Both the position numbers and the translations under genes were made by a program. Shown here piece after piece: positions 8,399-17,721 of a stretch of DNA of 64,000 nt. The notes under the pieces were generated by a model that made no database searches, was not told the DNA's origin, and saw nothing but the letters and a program-made list of their open reading frames with translations. Each line of letters begins with the position of its first letter. The stretch's first letter is position 1. Source of the DNA: Lolliginicoccus lacisalsi (GTDB taxonomy: Bacteria > Actinomycetota > Actinomycetes > Mycobacteriales > Mycobacteriaceae); assembly GCF_014841105.1 (NCBI RefSeq), contig NZ_JACYWE010000001.1, positions 648,347-712,346 of the forward strand, in the 5' to 3' direction.

Positions 8399-9975
8399 AG
8401 GGTGGCCGCGTCCTGGGCCGCACGCGCCTGCGCGACCTGCCGCGGGGTGAAGCGCATCCACAGGCCAACGAGGAGGGTCAGCAGCACGGCGAGGCCGGCC
8501 GTGGTGCCGATCGCGAACATGTAGCCATCGCCGAGGGCAGTGACCTGGTTGGCGGTCATCTCGTCGACGGGCCCGCTGATGCCGCCGAGGTACAGGGTGC
8601 GCGAGGTGGCGATCGCGCCGACCACTGCGAGGCCCAGCGCGCCGCCGAGGGTCTGCGCGACCAGGGCGATCGCGGTGAGCGGGCCGATCTCGCTCGAGGG
8701 GACCCCGGCCACGGCGCACAACGTCAGCGGCACCACGGCCATGCCCACGCCCGCGCCGACGATGACGATCGCCGGAAGCAGGTTCGCGGCGTAGGTGGAT
8801 TGCTCGTCCATGCGGGAAGCGAGCCCGAGCCCGACGGCCATGAGGACGCCGCCCGAGGCAACGAGCCAGCGAGGCTGGTAGCGCACCGCGAGAGTCGCCG
8901 AGGCTTGCGCGGCGATGCCGAGCGCCACGGCGAACGGCAAGAAGGACAGCCCCGCCTCCAGCGGGCTGAAGCCGATGATCTCCTGGACGAACAGGGCCAC
9001 GAACACTGCCATGCACATGGTGATGGAGCCCGCGATGGCGATCGCGGCGAACGTGACGACGCGGTCGCGGTCGCGGAAGAGCACAAAGGGCAGCAGGGGA
9101 TTCTCGGCACCGCGCTCTACGAGGAGGAACACGCCGAGCAGCACGAGCCCGACCGAGAGGGCAACGATGACGCTGGCGTGGTCCCAGCCGGCCTCGGCGC
9201 CCTGGGTCAGCCCATAGACGAGGGCTGTCGCGCCGAGGGTGCCGAGCACCGCGCCGGGCACATCGAGGCTGCGGCGCGGGCCCTGCGACTCCGGCAGCGC
9301 GGTGCGGGCCATGACGAGGATGAGCAGGCCGACGGGGATGTTGACGAGGAAGATCCAGCGCCACGAGATCTCGGTGAGCACACCGCCGAGCAAGAGGCCG
9401 GATACGGAGCCGAGCGCGGTCATCATGGCAAAGATCGCGAACGCCTGGTTGCGCACGGGACCGGCGGCGAAGGTAGTGGCGACCAGCGCGAACGCGGTGG
9501 GCGAGGCCACTGCGGCCCCGGCGCCCTGGAGGACACGGGCGAGGATGAGCACCATGTCGGTGGTGGCGAGGCCAGCGATGAGCGAGGCCGTGGTGAACGC
9601 GGCAACACCAGCCATGAACATGCGCTTGCGGCCGAACGTGTCGCCGAGGCGGCCGCCGAGCAGCATCAGGCCGCCGAACGCGAGCGCATAGCTCGTGATG
9701 ACCCAGGTCCGGCCACTGTCGGTGAGGGCGAGATCGTTCTGCAAGCGGGCGAGAGCGAGATTGACGACGGTGCCGTCGAGGACCACCATCAATTGCAGAG
9801 CGCTGAGCACGACGATGGCCCATCCGAGGACCCGAGTCGCTGCACCGTCTTGGGCCACGTGCGTTGTTCCTCCGCCCGATCCCGCTGGTGTCGCGGATTC
9901 CTGGTCGACCGATCGTGAGCCCGGCCCGTCGCTAGCCATCGCGTGCTTACTGCTCGCGTCGATGTCGATGCTCAC
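8395..9975 (-). CDS. efpA: EfpA-like multidrug exporter, MFS DHA2 (QacA/EmrB) family
   Basis: A 526-residue proton-driven drug exporter with 14 predicted membrane segments after a hydrophilic N-terminus of about 48 residues. Motif D1 lies in LQLMVVLDGTVVNLALARLQ (about 60-80), motif A is GGRLGDTFGRKRMF (about 107-120), and motif C is in the GSVSGLLLGGVLTE region. The stretch SRTLYLGGISGPV closely resembles M. tuberculosis EfpA as I recall it, and the position before cysG also matches Rv2846c. AAAGGAG lies eight bases before the GTG start. Confidence 0.88.
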   Translation of the reverse strand: MSIDIDASSKHAMASDGPGSRSVDQESATPAGSGGGTTHVAQDGAATRVLGWAIVVLSALQLMVVLDGTVVNLALARLQNDLALTDSGRTWVITSYALAFGGLMLLGGRLGDTFGRKRMFMAGVAAFTTASLIAGLATTDMVLILARVLQGAGAAVASPTAFALVATTFAAGPVRNQAFAIFAMMTALGSVSGLLLGGVLTEISWRWIFLVNIPVGLLILVMARTALPESQGPRRSLDVPGAVLGTLGATALVYGLTQGAEAGWDHASVIVALSVGLVLLGVFLLVERGAENPLLPFVLFRDRDRVVTFAAIAIAGSITMCMAVFVALFVQEIIGFSPLEAGLSFLPFAVALGIAAQASATLAVRYQPRWLVASGGVLMAVGLGLASRMDEQSTYAANLLPAIVIVGAGVGMAVVPLTLCAVAGVPSSEIGPLTAIALVAQTLGGALGLAVVGAIATSRTLYLGGISGPVDEMTANQVTALGDGYMFAIGTTAGLAVLLTLLVGLWMRFTPRQVAQARAAQDAATL

Positions 9976-10046
9976 GGTCCGCGCTCCTTTGCGTCGTCAA
10001 TCGAACCTTTCGTTACCTATCGTCAACCAATACGTAATTCGTTTCA
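9976..10046 (-). promoter_or_regulatory. A/T-rich promoter region of efpA
   Basis: This 71-bp gap between cysG and efpA is clearly richer in A and T than its surroundings. It holds minus-strand TTGACG (about 10027-10022) and the palindromic core TACGTA. GTTAC and GTCAAC arms form an imperfect dyad that could be an operator. No regulator gene adjoins it. Confidence 0.4.
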
Positions 10047-11297
10047 TCAAATGCCCGGTGCGATTCCCGCCACATCGCCAAACACGATGATCGCGGGCGG
10101 GCGGATCCCGTTCTCGGCCACCGCTGCCGCAACGTTCGCGAGGTCGCTGCGCACGATCCGCTGCCCCCGCGTGGTTCCCTCCTGCACGACCGTCACGGGC
10201 GTCGCGGGCTCCCGCCCGCCCTCGAGCAGCGCGCCCGCGAACTGCTCGATGCGCTCGACCCCCATCAGCAGCACGATTGTGCCCCGCAGCCGGGCGAGCG
10301 CCGACCAGTCCGTCAGCGACTGGGGATGGCCGGGCGCAACATGTCCGCTGACGATCACGACCTCGTGCGCTACCCCGCGATGGGTGATCGGCACCCCCGC
10401 CGCGGCGGGCACGGCGAACGCCGAGGAGATCCCCGGGACCATCGTCACGGGCACCCCGGCCTCCACGCACGCGAGGAGCTCCTCGAATCCGCGGCCGAAC
10501 AGGTAGGGGTCCCCGCCCTTCAGGCGCACCACGAACTTGCCGGCGCGGGCACGATCGATGAGGGTGTCGTTGATCGCCTCCTGGGCCATCGACCTGCCGT
10601 AGGGGATCTTCGATGCATCGATGACCTCCACCGACGGGGCGAGCTCCGCGAGCAGCTCGGGCGGGGCGAGCCGGTCGGCCACGACGACGTCGGCATGCGC
10701 GAGCAAGCGGCGGCCGCGCACCGTGATCAAGTCCGGGTCGCCGGGCCCCCCTCCGACGAGCGCCACGCCCGTATAGGAGCTCGAGCGGGCATCGTGATCA
10801 TCGACCGCGCCAGTCTGCAGGGCATCACGGATGGCGTTGCGGATGGCGGCCGATCGCCGGTGATCCCCGCCCGCGATGACCCCGACGGTCAGCCCGTCAT
10901 AGGCCATCGACGCGGGAGTGACCGCGGTGCCCTTTCGCGCCACGTCCGCGCGCACGCAGAACACGCGCTGCGACTCGGCCTCGGCGACGATGGCGGCATT
11001 GGTCTCCGGGTCATCGGTGCAGGCGATCGCGTACCACGCGCCGGAGAGGTCGCCAGGCTGGTAGGCGCGCAGCTCGAGCTGGATCTGCCCGCTGGCGGCC
11101 ATGCCCTCGACCGCCGCGGTGGCCGCGATCGTCACTACCTCCACGAGCGCGCCCGATGCGACCAGCAGCGGCAGCCTGCGCTGGGCGACCGACCCGCCGC
11201 CGACCACGACGACCTTGCGGCCGGCGAGATCGAGCCCTGCCAGGTAGGGGGCCTGGACGGACGCGTGCTCGCGGCCCTCCGACGTGCTATCGCTCAC
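10047..11297 (-). CDS. cysG: Siroheme synthase: uroporphyrinogen-III C-methyltransferase with precorrin-2 dehydrogenase domain
   Basis: A 416-residue bifunctional enzyme. The N-terminal NAD domain (VVVVGGGSVAQRR, about 29-41) is the precorrin-2 dehydrogenase/ferrochelatase part. The C-terminal SUMT domain (about 175-416) has GGGPGDPDLITVRG, PYGRSMAQ and VRLKGGDPYLFGRG. It methylates uroporphyrinogen III to precorrin-2, the branch point to siroheme and cobalamin. The GTG start has AGGAG upstream. It follows the cobE-like gene after 58 bp and closes the cobalamin run. Confidence 0.94.
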   Translation of the reverse strand: MSDSTSEGREHASVQAPYLAGLDLAGRKVVVVGGGSVAQRRLPLLVASGALVEVVTIAATAAVEGMAASGQIQLELRAYQPGDLSGAWYAIACTDDPETNAAIVAEAESQRVFCVRADVARKGTAVTPASMAYDGLTVGVIAGGDHRRSAAIRNAIRDALQTGAVDDHDARSSSYTGVALVGGGPGDPDLITVRGRRLLAHADVVVADRLAPPELLAELAPSVEVIDASKIPYGRSMAQEAINDTLIDRARAGKFVVRLKGGDPYLFGRGFEELLACVEAGVPVTMVPGISSAFAVPAAAGVPITHRGVAHEVVIVSGHVAPGHPQSLTDWSALARLRGTIVLLMGVERIEQFAGALLEGGREPATPVTVVQEGTTRGQRIVRSDLANVAAAVAENGIRPPAIIVFGDVAGIAPGI

Positions 11298-11355
11298 CGT
11301 TGCTGCTCCTCACTCACTGTGCCACCCGCGCCGGCGGCGGCGAACCTGCCAAAGC

Positions 11356-11871
11356 CTAGTACCTGGCCATGCCGGCGGCACCAATGGCCTGGCCGCCCTG
11401 CGGGCAGTCGGCCCACGTGGCCCGCGCCACCGCGCCCGTGACAAACCGCCCCACGAGCTTGGGCACCAGCATGTCGATCGCCGCGGCGGCGCCCGGCACG
11501 GGCCCGCCGCGCACCGGTGCCGGGCGCGGCACAGGCCCGTCCTCGGCACGACGCGCCGCCCTGGTCAGCCGCTGTGCCGCGCAGATCGCCGCGGCCTCCG
11601 CCACGCTCCCTGTGCCCACCGTGGCCTCGAGCCGACGGCTTGGCGCCTCGACCGGGATCACGGTGAGCTCGGCGGGCGCGAACCCCTCGATGCGGATCGG
11701 CGCGAACGACTCCACCCCACGCACGAGCGCGGGCACCGCGGACTTGCTCTCCAGCGTCCCCACCCCCACGAACGTCAGGACCCCGGCTGCCCGCGCGAGC
11801 TCGGCCAGCATGTCCAGCACGTCGAGATGGCTTGCCCGGGAGGAGATCCCCAGCCCCGCGGTCACGATCAC
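11356..11871 (-). CDS. CobE/CbiG C-terminal domain protein
   Basis: A 171-residue stand-alone copy of the CbiG C-terminal (CobE-like) domain: TAGLGISSRASHLDVLDML at the N-terminus, then the VGTLESKSAVPALV and GSVAEAAAICAAQRL stretches typical of the family. CobE/CbiG proteins act in corrin ring synthesis, CbiG opening the ring lactone; the N-terminal and central CbiG domains are missing here. The GTG overlaps the cobB stop by four bases. As I recall, M. tuberculosis has cobB next to cysG with no such gene between. Confidence 0.75.
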   Translation of the reverse strand: MIVTAGLGISSRASHLDVLDMLAELARAAGVLTFVGVGTLESKSAVPALVRGVESFAPIRIEGFAPAELTVIPVEAPSRRLEATVGTGSVAEAAAICAAQRLTRAARRAEDGPVPRPAPVRGGPVPGAAAAIDMLVPKLVGRFVTGAVARATWADCPQGGQAIGAAGMARY

Positions 11872-13262
11872 GCCGCCGCCCCCGCCCTCGCGGCGGCCCG
11901 CTGGACGAACCGCGCCACCGCCGCGGGCCGCGCCACGGGATGGGTATGCAGGTAGGAAGCGTGCACCCCGCGATGGACCAGGCCCTCGCGCGCCGCGGTG
12001 CCGTCGTGGGCGCGCCAGCCCCAGGCGGCATGCCCTGCTGTGGCCGCGGCTGGGCCGGCATCGATGCTGGTGCGGTGGAACTCGTGCCCGGTGATGCGCT
12101 CCCCGGCCTCGAACGACGCCGACGGGGCGAGGGCGATCGCGTCCCGGTATCCGAGGACGAGCCGATTCCCGAACCGAGCGCGCAGGTCGAGCGCGCCCAC
12201 CATCTCGTGCCCGTCGAGATCGCGAGCGAGATAGACCAGTCCCGCGCATTCCGCGTGCACGGGCATGCCCCGCTCGATGGCGTCCCGGATCTGCGCGCGC
12301 ACCACCGTGTTCTCCGCGAGCGCGCCCGCGTGCTCCTCGGGAAACCCCCCGGGCAGGATCAGGGCCGTGGAGTCAGCCGGCAGGGGGTCGGTCAGCGGAT
12401 CGAAGCGCACGAGCTCGGCCCCCGCGGCCCGCAGCAACTCGTCCTGCTCGGCGTAGACGAAGCTGAACGCCGGCCCCGCCGCCACCGCTATCCGCGCGGA
12501 TGCTGGTGCTGGCCCGGTGAGGGCTGGCGCGATGGCCGCCGAGGGATCCCAGGCCTCATCGCGGGTGCTCGCCCGGGCGAGAACGCGGATCGCGCCGAGA
12601 TCGATGTGCTCGCGTGCCAGCGCGACCATGGCATCCCGCGCGGCGATGGCGCCCGCGCCGCCTTCCCGCGCGGTGACCAGCCCGAGGTGGCGGGAACGGA
12701 CCGTCGCGGCATCCAGCCGCGGCACGCACCCCAGCACGGGCATCCCGGCCCGGTCGCACGCCTCCCGCAGGACCTCCGCGTGCCGCTCGCTGCCGACCTG
12801 GTTGAGGATCACCCCGGCGATCCGCACCCGCGGATCGAACGTGGCGAAGCCATGCAGCAGCGCGGCCAGGCTCTGGCTATGCCCCCGGACATCCACCACG
12901 AGCACCACGGGCGCCCCGAGCAGCGCGGCGATGTGCGCCGTGGAGCCGGTCGCGGGCTCGCCGCTGCCGATGCGGCCGTCGAAGAGGCCCATGACCCCCT
13001 CGATGATCGCGATGTCACACCCGCGCGAACCATGCTGGTAGAGGGGGCCGATCAGCTCCGGGCGGGCAAGGACAGCGTCGAGGTTCCGGCCGACCCGCCC
13101 CGTAGCGAGGCCGTGGTAGCCGGGGTCGATGTAGTCGGGGCCCACCTTGAACGGGGCGACCCGCGCGCCGCTATCCGTGAGCGCGCCCATGATCCCGGTG
13201 GCCAGTGTCGTCTTGCCGCTTCCCGAGGCAGGGGCGGCAAGCACCACGGCCGGAACTGTCAC
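11868..13262 (-). CDS. cobB: Cobyrinic acid a,c-diamide synthase
   Basis: A 464-residue glutamine-dependent amidase that amidates the a and c side chains of the corrin. The N-terminal dethiobiotin-synthetase-like ATPase has the P-loop ASGSGKTTL (about 10-18) and VGPDYIDPGYH. The C-terminal class I glutaminase has the Cys of HAECAGLVYLA and ILPGGFPEEHA. The GTG at 13262 overlaps the cobO stop by four bases (GTGA); GTG 13265 is also in frame. Cytoplasmic. Confidence 0.95.
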   Translation of the reverse strand: MTVPAVVLAAPASGSGKTTLATGIMGALTDSGARVAPFKVGPDYIDPGYHGLATGRVGRNLDAVLARPELIGPLYQHGSRGCDIAIIEGVMGLFDGRIGSGEPATGSTAHIAALLGAPVVLVVDVRGHSQSLAALLHGFATFDPRVRIAGVILNQVGSERHAEVLREACDRAGMPVLGCVPRLDAATVRSRHLGLVTAREGGAGAIAARDAMVALAREHIDLGAIRVLARASTRDEAWDPSAAIAPALTGPAPASARIAVAAGPAFSFVYAEQDELLRAAGAELVRFDPLTDPLPADSTALILPGGFPEEHAGALAENTVVRAQIRDAIERGMPVHAECAGLVYLARDLDGHEMVGALDLRARFGNRLVLGYRDAIALAPSASFEAGERITGHEFHRTSIDAGPAAATAGHAAWGWRAHDGTAAREGLVHRGVHASYLHTHPVARPAAVARFVQRAAARAGAAA

Positions 13263-13879
13263 CACTCGATGCCCCTCTGGCCCTTGCGCCCCGCGTCCAT
13301 GGGGTGCTTGATCTTGGTCATCTCCGTGACCAGGTCGGCGGCGGCGATGAGCTCCGGGGGCGCGTCGCGCCCGGTGATGACCACATGCTGGTTGCCGGGC
13401 CGCGCGCGCAATGCCTCGACCACCTCGCTGACTTCGATCCAGCCCCACTTGAGCGGATAGGTGAACTCATCGAGCAGGTAGAAGCGGTGCCGCTCGCTGG
13501 CAAGCCGGCGGGCGATCTCCGCCCAGCCCTCGCGCGCTGCCTCTGCATGATCCGCATCATCCCCATGCTTGCGGATCCACGACCAGCCCTCGCCCATCTT
13601 GTGCCACTCGACGGGGCCGCCGATGCCACTGGCGAGGTGGGCGTCGCCGAGCGCCCGCAGCGCGGTCTCCTCGCCCACCCGCCACTTGGCGCTCTTGACG
13701 AACTGGAAGACACCGATATCGAAGCCCTGGTTCCAGGCCCGCATCGCCATGCCGAAGGCGGCGGTGGACTTGCCCTTTCCCGTGCCGGTGTGGATGGCGA
13801 GCACCGGTTGCTGGCGGCGCTGCCGGGTAGTCAGGCCATCGTCGGGGATCGAGCCCCGCTCCGGTACGCCCTTGGGCAT
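13259..13879 (-). CDS. cobO: Cob(I)yrinic acid a,c-diamide adenosyltransferase
   Basis: A 206-residue CobO/BtuR adenosyltransferase that transfers the 5'-deoxyadenosyl group from ATP to the reduced corrinoid. P-loop GTGKGKST lies at 32-39; AFGMAMRAWNQG and YLLDEFTYPLKWGW (Walker B) follow. ATG 13879 has GGAGGAAGG about nine bases upstream. It sits 70 bp after the chelatase-like gene and overlaps cobB by four bases. Confidence 0.95.
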   Translation of the reverse strand: MPKGVPERGSIPDDGLTTRQRRQQPVLAIHTGTGKGKSTAAFGMAMRAWNQGFDIGVFQFVKSAKWRVGEETALRALGDAHLASGIGGPVEWHKMGEGWSWIRKHGDDADHAEAAREGWAEIARRLASERHRFYLLDEFTYPLKWGWIEVSEVVEALRARPGNQHVVITGRDAPPELIAAADLVTEMTKIKHPMDAGRKGQRGIEW

Positions 13880-13949
13880 CGTGTTCCCTTCCTCCTCGGT
13901 GCCGCGCCACGTCCGAATGCCGACCGTCCTCGCCCGCCTCCCGGGGCAG

Positions 13950-15914
13950 CTACGCCGCGGCGGCCCCGGGCCCGCGCGCTGCGCGGACCACTCCGGAGAC
14001 AGTACTGGCGGACAACTCGTTCAACCGTACGTATCCACCCCGGAGGTGGTGGGCGAGTTCAGCGGCAAGGCCGAGCGAGACCATGCCGTGCTCGCAATCA
14101 ATCGTGATCGACGCGATGCCGTCCCTGGCCATGCCGCGCGCGGTGGATCTCGCGCGTGCGACGGGATCTGGTCCCGCGGTGGCGCGGCCATCGGTCAGCA
14201 GCACGACGAGTGCCCGCCGGTCCGGGTCCCGGCGGCGCTCGCGCTGGATGAGCGAGCGCGCCTCGACGAGCCCCTCCGCGAGCGGGGTACGGCCCCCGGT
14301 GCGGAGGTCGTGCAGGCGACGGGCCGCGACATCGGTCGAGCTAGTGGGAGGCAGCACGACGTCGGCGCTGCGACCCCGGAGGGTGATCACGGCGACCTTG
14401 TCGCGCCGCTGGTAGGCGTCACGGAGAAGGGACCGCACTGCGCCGGTCACCGCGGAGAGCCGATCGCGCGCGGCCATCGAGCCCGATGCATCCACCACGA
14501 AGATGACGAGGTTGCCCTCGCGGTCCTCGCGCGCCGCGCCGCGCATGTCCTGGAGCCGGATGGCGAGCCCGCCCCGCCGCGGGACCTCGGCCGCCGCGGC
14601 GCGGATCGTGGCGGGGGCATGCATGCCGTGGCCGGTGAAGGGAGCGTCCCGGACGATGCGGCCGCGGGGGGAGATCGATCGGGACCGGCGCCCCGCAGCG
14701 CCAGAGCCTCGTCCTGGGAGCTCGAAGCGGGGCGCGACGAATCCCGGGCCGGGCGCCCCGGCCTGCCGCTCCCGCGGGCTGCCACTGGGCCCGTTCGGCG
14801 GCTCCGGTGATGGTTCCTCTCCCCCGCCCGGGCCGTCATCATGCGGCCCGTCACCATCGGGCTCCCCGGGGCCACCGGGGCCGGGATCCTGGGAGCCGGG
14901 ATCCTGGGGCCCGGGATCCTCTCCAGGCTCGTCCTCGTCGCCCGCCGCGGACCGGGCCTCGCTGATCGCGTCGTCGAGCTCGTCCTCGCTCATTCCTGTC
15001 TCATCGAACGGATCCCGGCGCCGCCGGTGCGGCAGCGCGAGCTCCGCAGCGATGCGAACGTCGTCCTCGACAACGGTGTCGCCGCCCCGCCAAGCGGCGT
15101 GCGCAACCGCGGCACGAGCGATCACGAGGTCCGCGCGCATGCCATCCACGTCGAGCCGGGCGCAGATCGCGGCGATGCGCCGGATCTCGCGCTCGGGCAG
15201 GCGCACCGCCGTTACGGCGTCCCGGGCTTCCCTGATGCGCTCGGCGAGCTGCGCGTCCTCCGCGGCATAGGCATCGGCAAAGGCCTGGGGGTCGCGCTCG
15301 TACGCGAGCCGCCGCACCACGACGGCCGTGCGGATGTCGAGATCGCGGGAGGCGGCCACATCCACGGCGAGTCCGAAGCGGTCGAGAAGCTGCGGGCGGA
15401 GCTCGCCCTCCTCGGGGTTCATGGTGCCCACGAGCACGAACCGGGAAGGGTAGGCGTGGGAGAACCCATCACGCTCGACATGCACCCGCCCCATCGCGGC
15501 GGCGTCGAGCAGCACGTCGACGAGGTGATCGTGCAGCAGGTTCACCTCATCGACGTACAGGACGCCATCGTGGGCGCGGGCGAGGAGCCCGGGCCGGAAG
15601 GCATGCTCGCTGTCGCGCAGGACGCGCTCGAGGTCGATCGAGCCCACGACCCTGTCCTCGGTCGCGCCGATGGGCAATTCCACCAGCGGGGCACGGTGCT
15701 GGTCCGTGCTCCCGAGCGGGCTCGGCAGGAGCCGAGCGAGAGCACGGACGATCGTGGACTTGGCGGTGCCCTTCTCGCCACGCACCAGGACCCCGCCGAT
15801 GGCGGGGTTGATGGCGCACAGCACGAGCGCGAGGCGAAGCTGGTCCTGGCCGACGATCGCGCTGAACGGGTAGCCGGGGATCTCGCCCGGTTCGCCGGGG
15901 CGGCCCTGGATCAC
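13950..15914 (-). CDS. Magnesium/cobalt-chelatase-like protein, AAA+ domain fused to VWA domain
   Basis: A 654-residue fusion of ChlI/BchI and ChlD/BchD parts. The AAA+ domain (about 15-330) has P-loop GEKGTAKST (46-54) and sensor region [21 protein letters not shown] long acidic Pro/Gly/Asp linker (about 340-410) leads to a VWA domain with MIDAS motif [11 protein letters not shown]. In cobalamin-making actinobacteria such proteins are thought to power metal insertion with CobN; cobN is not in the window. The GTG overlaps the mqo stop by four bases. Confidence 0.88.
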   Translation of the reverse strand: MIQGRPGEPGEIPGYPFSAIVGQDQLRLALVLCAINPAIGGVLVRGEKGTAKSTIVRALARLLPSPLGSTDQHRAPLVELPIGATEDRVVGSIDLERVLRDSEHAFRPGLLARAHDGVLYVDEVNLLHDHLVDVLLDAAAMGRVHVERDGFSHAYPSRFVLVGTMNPEEGELRPQLLDRFGLAVDVAASRDLDIRTAVVVRRLAYERDPQAFADAYAAEDAQLAERIREARDAVTAVRLPEREIRRIAAICARLDVDGMRADLVIARAAVAHAAWRGGDTVVEDDVRIAAELALPHRRRRDPFDETGMSEDELDDAISEARSAAGDEDEPGEDPGPQDPGSQDPGPGGPGEPDGDGPHDDGPGGGEEPSPEPPNGPSGSPRERQAGAPGPGFVAPRFELPGRGSGAAGRRSRSISPRGRIVRDAPFTGHGMHAPATIRAAAAEVPRRGGLAIRLQDMRGAAREDREGNLVIFVVDASGSMAARDRLSAVTGAVRSLLRDAYQRRDKVAVITLRGRSADVVLPPTSSTDVAARRLHDLRTGGRTPLAEGLVEARSLIQRERRRDPDRRALVVLLTDGRATAGPDPVARARSTARGMARDGIASITIDCEHGMVSLGLAAELAHHLRGGYVRLNELSASTVSGVVRAARGPGAAAA

Positions 15915-17593
15915 GATTCGCTGGCGGCTTCCCCGGCCGTTCGCGCGGTGGCATCGCTCGGGGTGCCCGCATCCTCTGCCGCGGCATCGTCGGCGCTGGA
16001 GACCTCCACGGGCGCAGCCTCCGCAGCGGGGGCAGGCTCGGGGGCGAGCTTGAGCACGCTGTTGGTCCAGTCCCACAGCTCCTGGTAGAGCGCGGGCTCG
16101 GTGTTGAGCTGCCGTCCAGCAGACGGGATCATGCGCTGAAGGTCCTTCTCCCACGTCTTGTAGCGCGAGGTGAAGCACCGCTCGAGCACCTCGAGCATCG
16201 CGGAGACACAGGTGGACGCGCCGGGCGATGCACCCAGCAGGCCCGCGATGGAACCGTCCTCGGCCGCCACGATGGCGGTACCGAACTCCAGCGTTCCCTT
16301 GGTGTCCTTGCCCGTGCGGATCGTCTGCACGCGCTGCCCGGCGGTGATGAGGTCCCAGTCCTTGCCGTCAGCGTCGGGGATGAACTCCGAGAGGGCGTCG
16401 ATGCGGGTCTGGTCGGACTGCACGACCTGCTCGATGAGGTACTTGGTGAGTCCCATCTCGTGGATGCCGACGCTCATCATCTGGAAGATGTTGCCGGGCT
16501 TGACCGAGAGGAAGAGATCGGTCAGATGGCCTTCCTTGAGGAACTTGGGCGTCCAGCCCGCGTAGGGGCCAAAGAGGAGGCCGCGCTCCCCGGCGATGAC
16601 GCGGGTATCGAGGTGCGGGACGGACATGGGGGGCGCGCCCACGGCAGCCTTGCCGTAGACCTTGGCCTCGTGCTGCTTGATCAGGTCGGGATTGGTGCAG
16701 CGCAGGAACTGGCCGCTGATGGGGAACCCGCCGAAGCCCTTGATCTCCTTGATGCCCGACTTCTGCAGCAGGGGCAGCGCGCCACCGCCGGCACCTACGA
16801 AGACGAACCGGGCGATGACGGTGCGCTTGGCGCCGGTGCGCACGTTGCGCACCTTGAGCTTCCAGCGGCCGTCGCTCTGCTTGGTGATGTTGGCGACCTC
16901 GTGCCCGAACCGCACGTCGTAGCCGAATGCACCAAGGTGGGTGAGCAATTGCCGGGTCAGCGCGCCGAAGTCAACGTCGGTACCGAGGTCGAAGCGGTTG
17001 AGAGCGATCGGGTCGCTGAAATCACGCTTGCTCGCCATCAATGGCAGCCACTCGGAGAACGTGCTGCGGTCCTGCGTGTACTGGATGCCCTCGAAGAGGG
17101 TCTCGGCGGCGAGCGCGTCGTACCGCTTGCGCAGGTACTTCACGTTGTCCTCGCCGTGCACGAAGCTGATGTGCGGCACCGGGTTGATGAACCGGGAGGG
17201 GTTGCCGAGGATGCCCTTCTCCACCGCGTAGGCCCAGTACTGGCGCGATACCTGGAAGCGCTCGTTGATTTCGATCGCCTTGTCGATGCTGACGCTGCCG
17301 TCGGGGTTCTGCGGCGTGTAGTTCAGCTCGCACAGCGCGGAGTGGCCCGTCCCGGCGTTGTTCCAGGGATCGCTGCTCTCGGCGGCGGCGGCGTCGAGCC
17401 GCTCGAACAACGAGACGGTCCAGTCGGGCTCGAGCTCGGTGAGCAGGGATCCGAGCGTGGCGCTCATGATTCCTGCACCGATCAGGGCGACATCGACCGA
17501 TTGCTCGGTGCTGCCGCGGCTCGAAGCGTTGCTCCGGTCATGCGCATCTTGTTCTGGCACTGGACTCAACTTTCTTGTCCGGTCGTTCGGCAC
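15911..17593 (-). CDS. mqo: Malate:quinone oxidoreductase
   Basis: A membrane-associated FAD enzyme that oxidises malate to oxaloacetate and reduces quinone. The 560-residue protein has the FAD motif [17 protein letters not shown] (about 35-51) and [18 protein letters not shown]. From about 515 a tail of Ala, Glu, Asp and Pro extends beyond the normal end of the family. The GTG has GGAGG seven bases upstream, and the stop overlaps the chelatase-like start. The same neighbourhood occurs in M. tuberculosis (Rv2850c-Rv2852c), so the link to cobalamin genes is conserved though unexplained. Confidence 0.95.
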   Translation of the reverse strand: MPNDRTRKLSPVPEQDAHDRSNASSRGSTEQSVDVALIGAGIMSATLGSLLTELEPDWTVSLFERLDAAAAESSDPWNNAGTGHSALCELNYTPQNPDGSVSIDKAIEINERFQVSRQYWAYAVEKGILGNPSRFINPVPHISFVHGEDNVKYLRKRYDALAAETLFEGIQYTQDRSTFSEWLPLMASKRDFSDPIALNRFDLGTDVDFGALTRQLLTHLGAFGYDVRFGHEVANITKQSDGRWKLKVRNVRTGAKRTVIARFVFVGAGGGALPLLQKSGIKEIKGFGGFPISGQFLRCTNPDLIKQHEAKVYGKAAVGAPPMSVPHLDTRVIAGERGLLFGPYAGWTPKFLKEGHLTDLFLSVKPGNIFQMMSVGIHEMGLTKYLIEQVVQSDQTRIDALSEFIPDADGKDWDLITAGQRVQTIRTGKDTKGTLEFGTAIVAAEDGSIAGLLGASPGASTCVSAMLEVLERCFTSRYKTWEKDLQRMIPSAGRQLNTEPALYQELWDWTNSVLKLAPEPAPAAEAAPVEVSSADDAAAEDAGTPSDATARTAGEAASES

Positions 17594-17709
17594 CCATCAA
17601 CCTCCCCTAGACCCTAGCGGGCGCGGGGACGTGATGCTGTCACCGTCCGCGCAGGTCCGCGTGCGGTGTGTTCCATCCTGCCTCATCCATCTTCTAGCAG
17701 TATGCGCGA

Positions 17710-17715
17710 TAGGGT
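17710..17715 (+). promoter_or_regulatory. -10 element for leaderless hydrolase transcript
   Basis: TAGGGT is followed by six bases and then the GTG start at 17722. It shares the longer motif GATAGGGTGT with the yaaA promoter at 6637. Confidence 0.6.
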
Positions 17716-17721
17716 GTTTTC

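Noticed and set aside
7244-9823. Minus-strand 859-codon and plus-strand 833-codon frames over the permease and efpA
   Set aside because: Both are out-of-frame shadows of two clear membrane protein genes.
13880-17721. Cobalamin riboswitch ahead of mqo or the cob genes
   Set aside because: No B12-box-like conserved core was seen in the mqo leader or in the 70-bp gap before cobO; the genes look translationally coupled.
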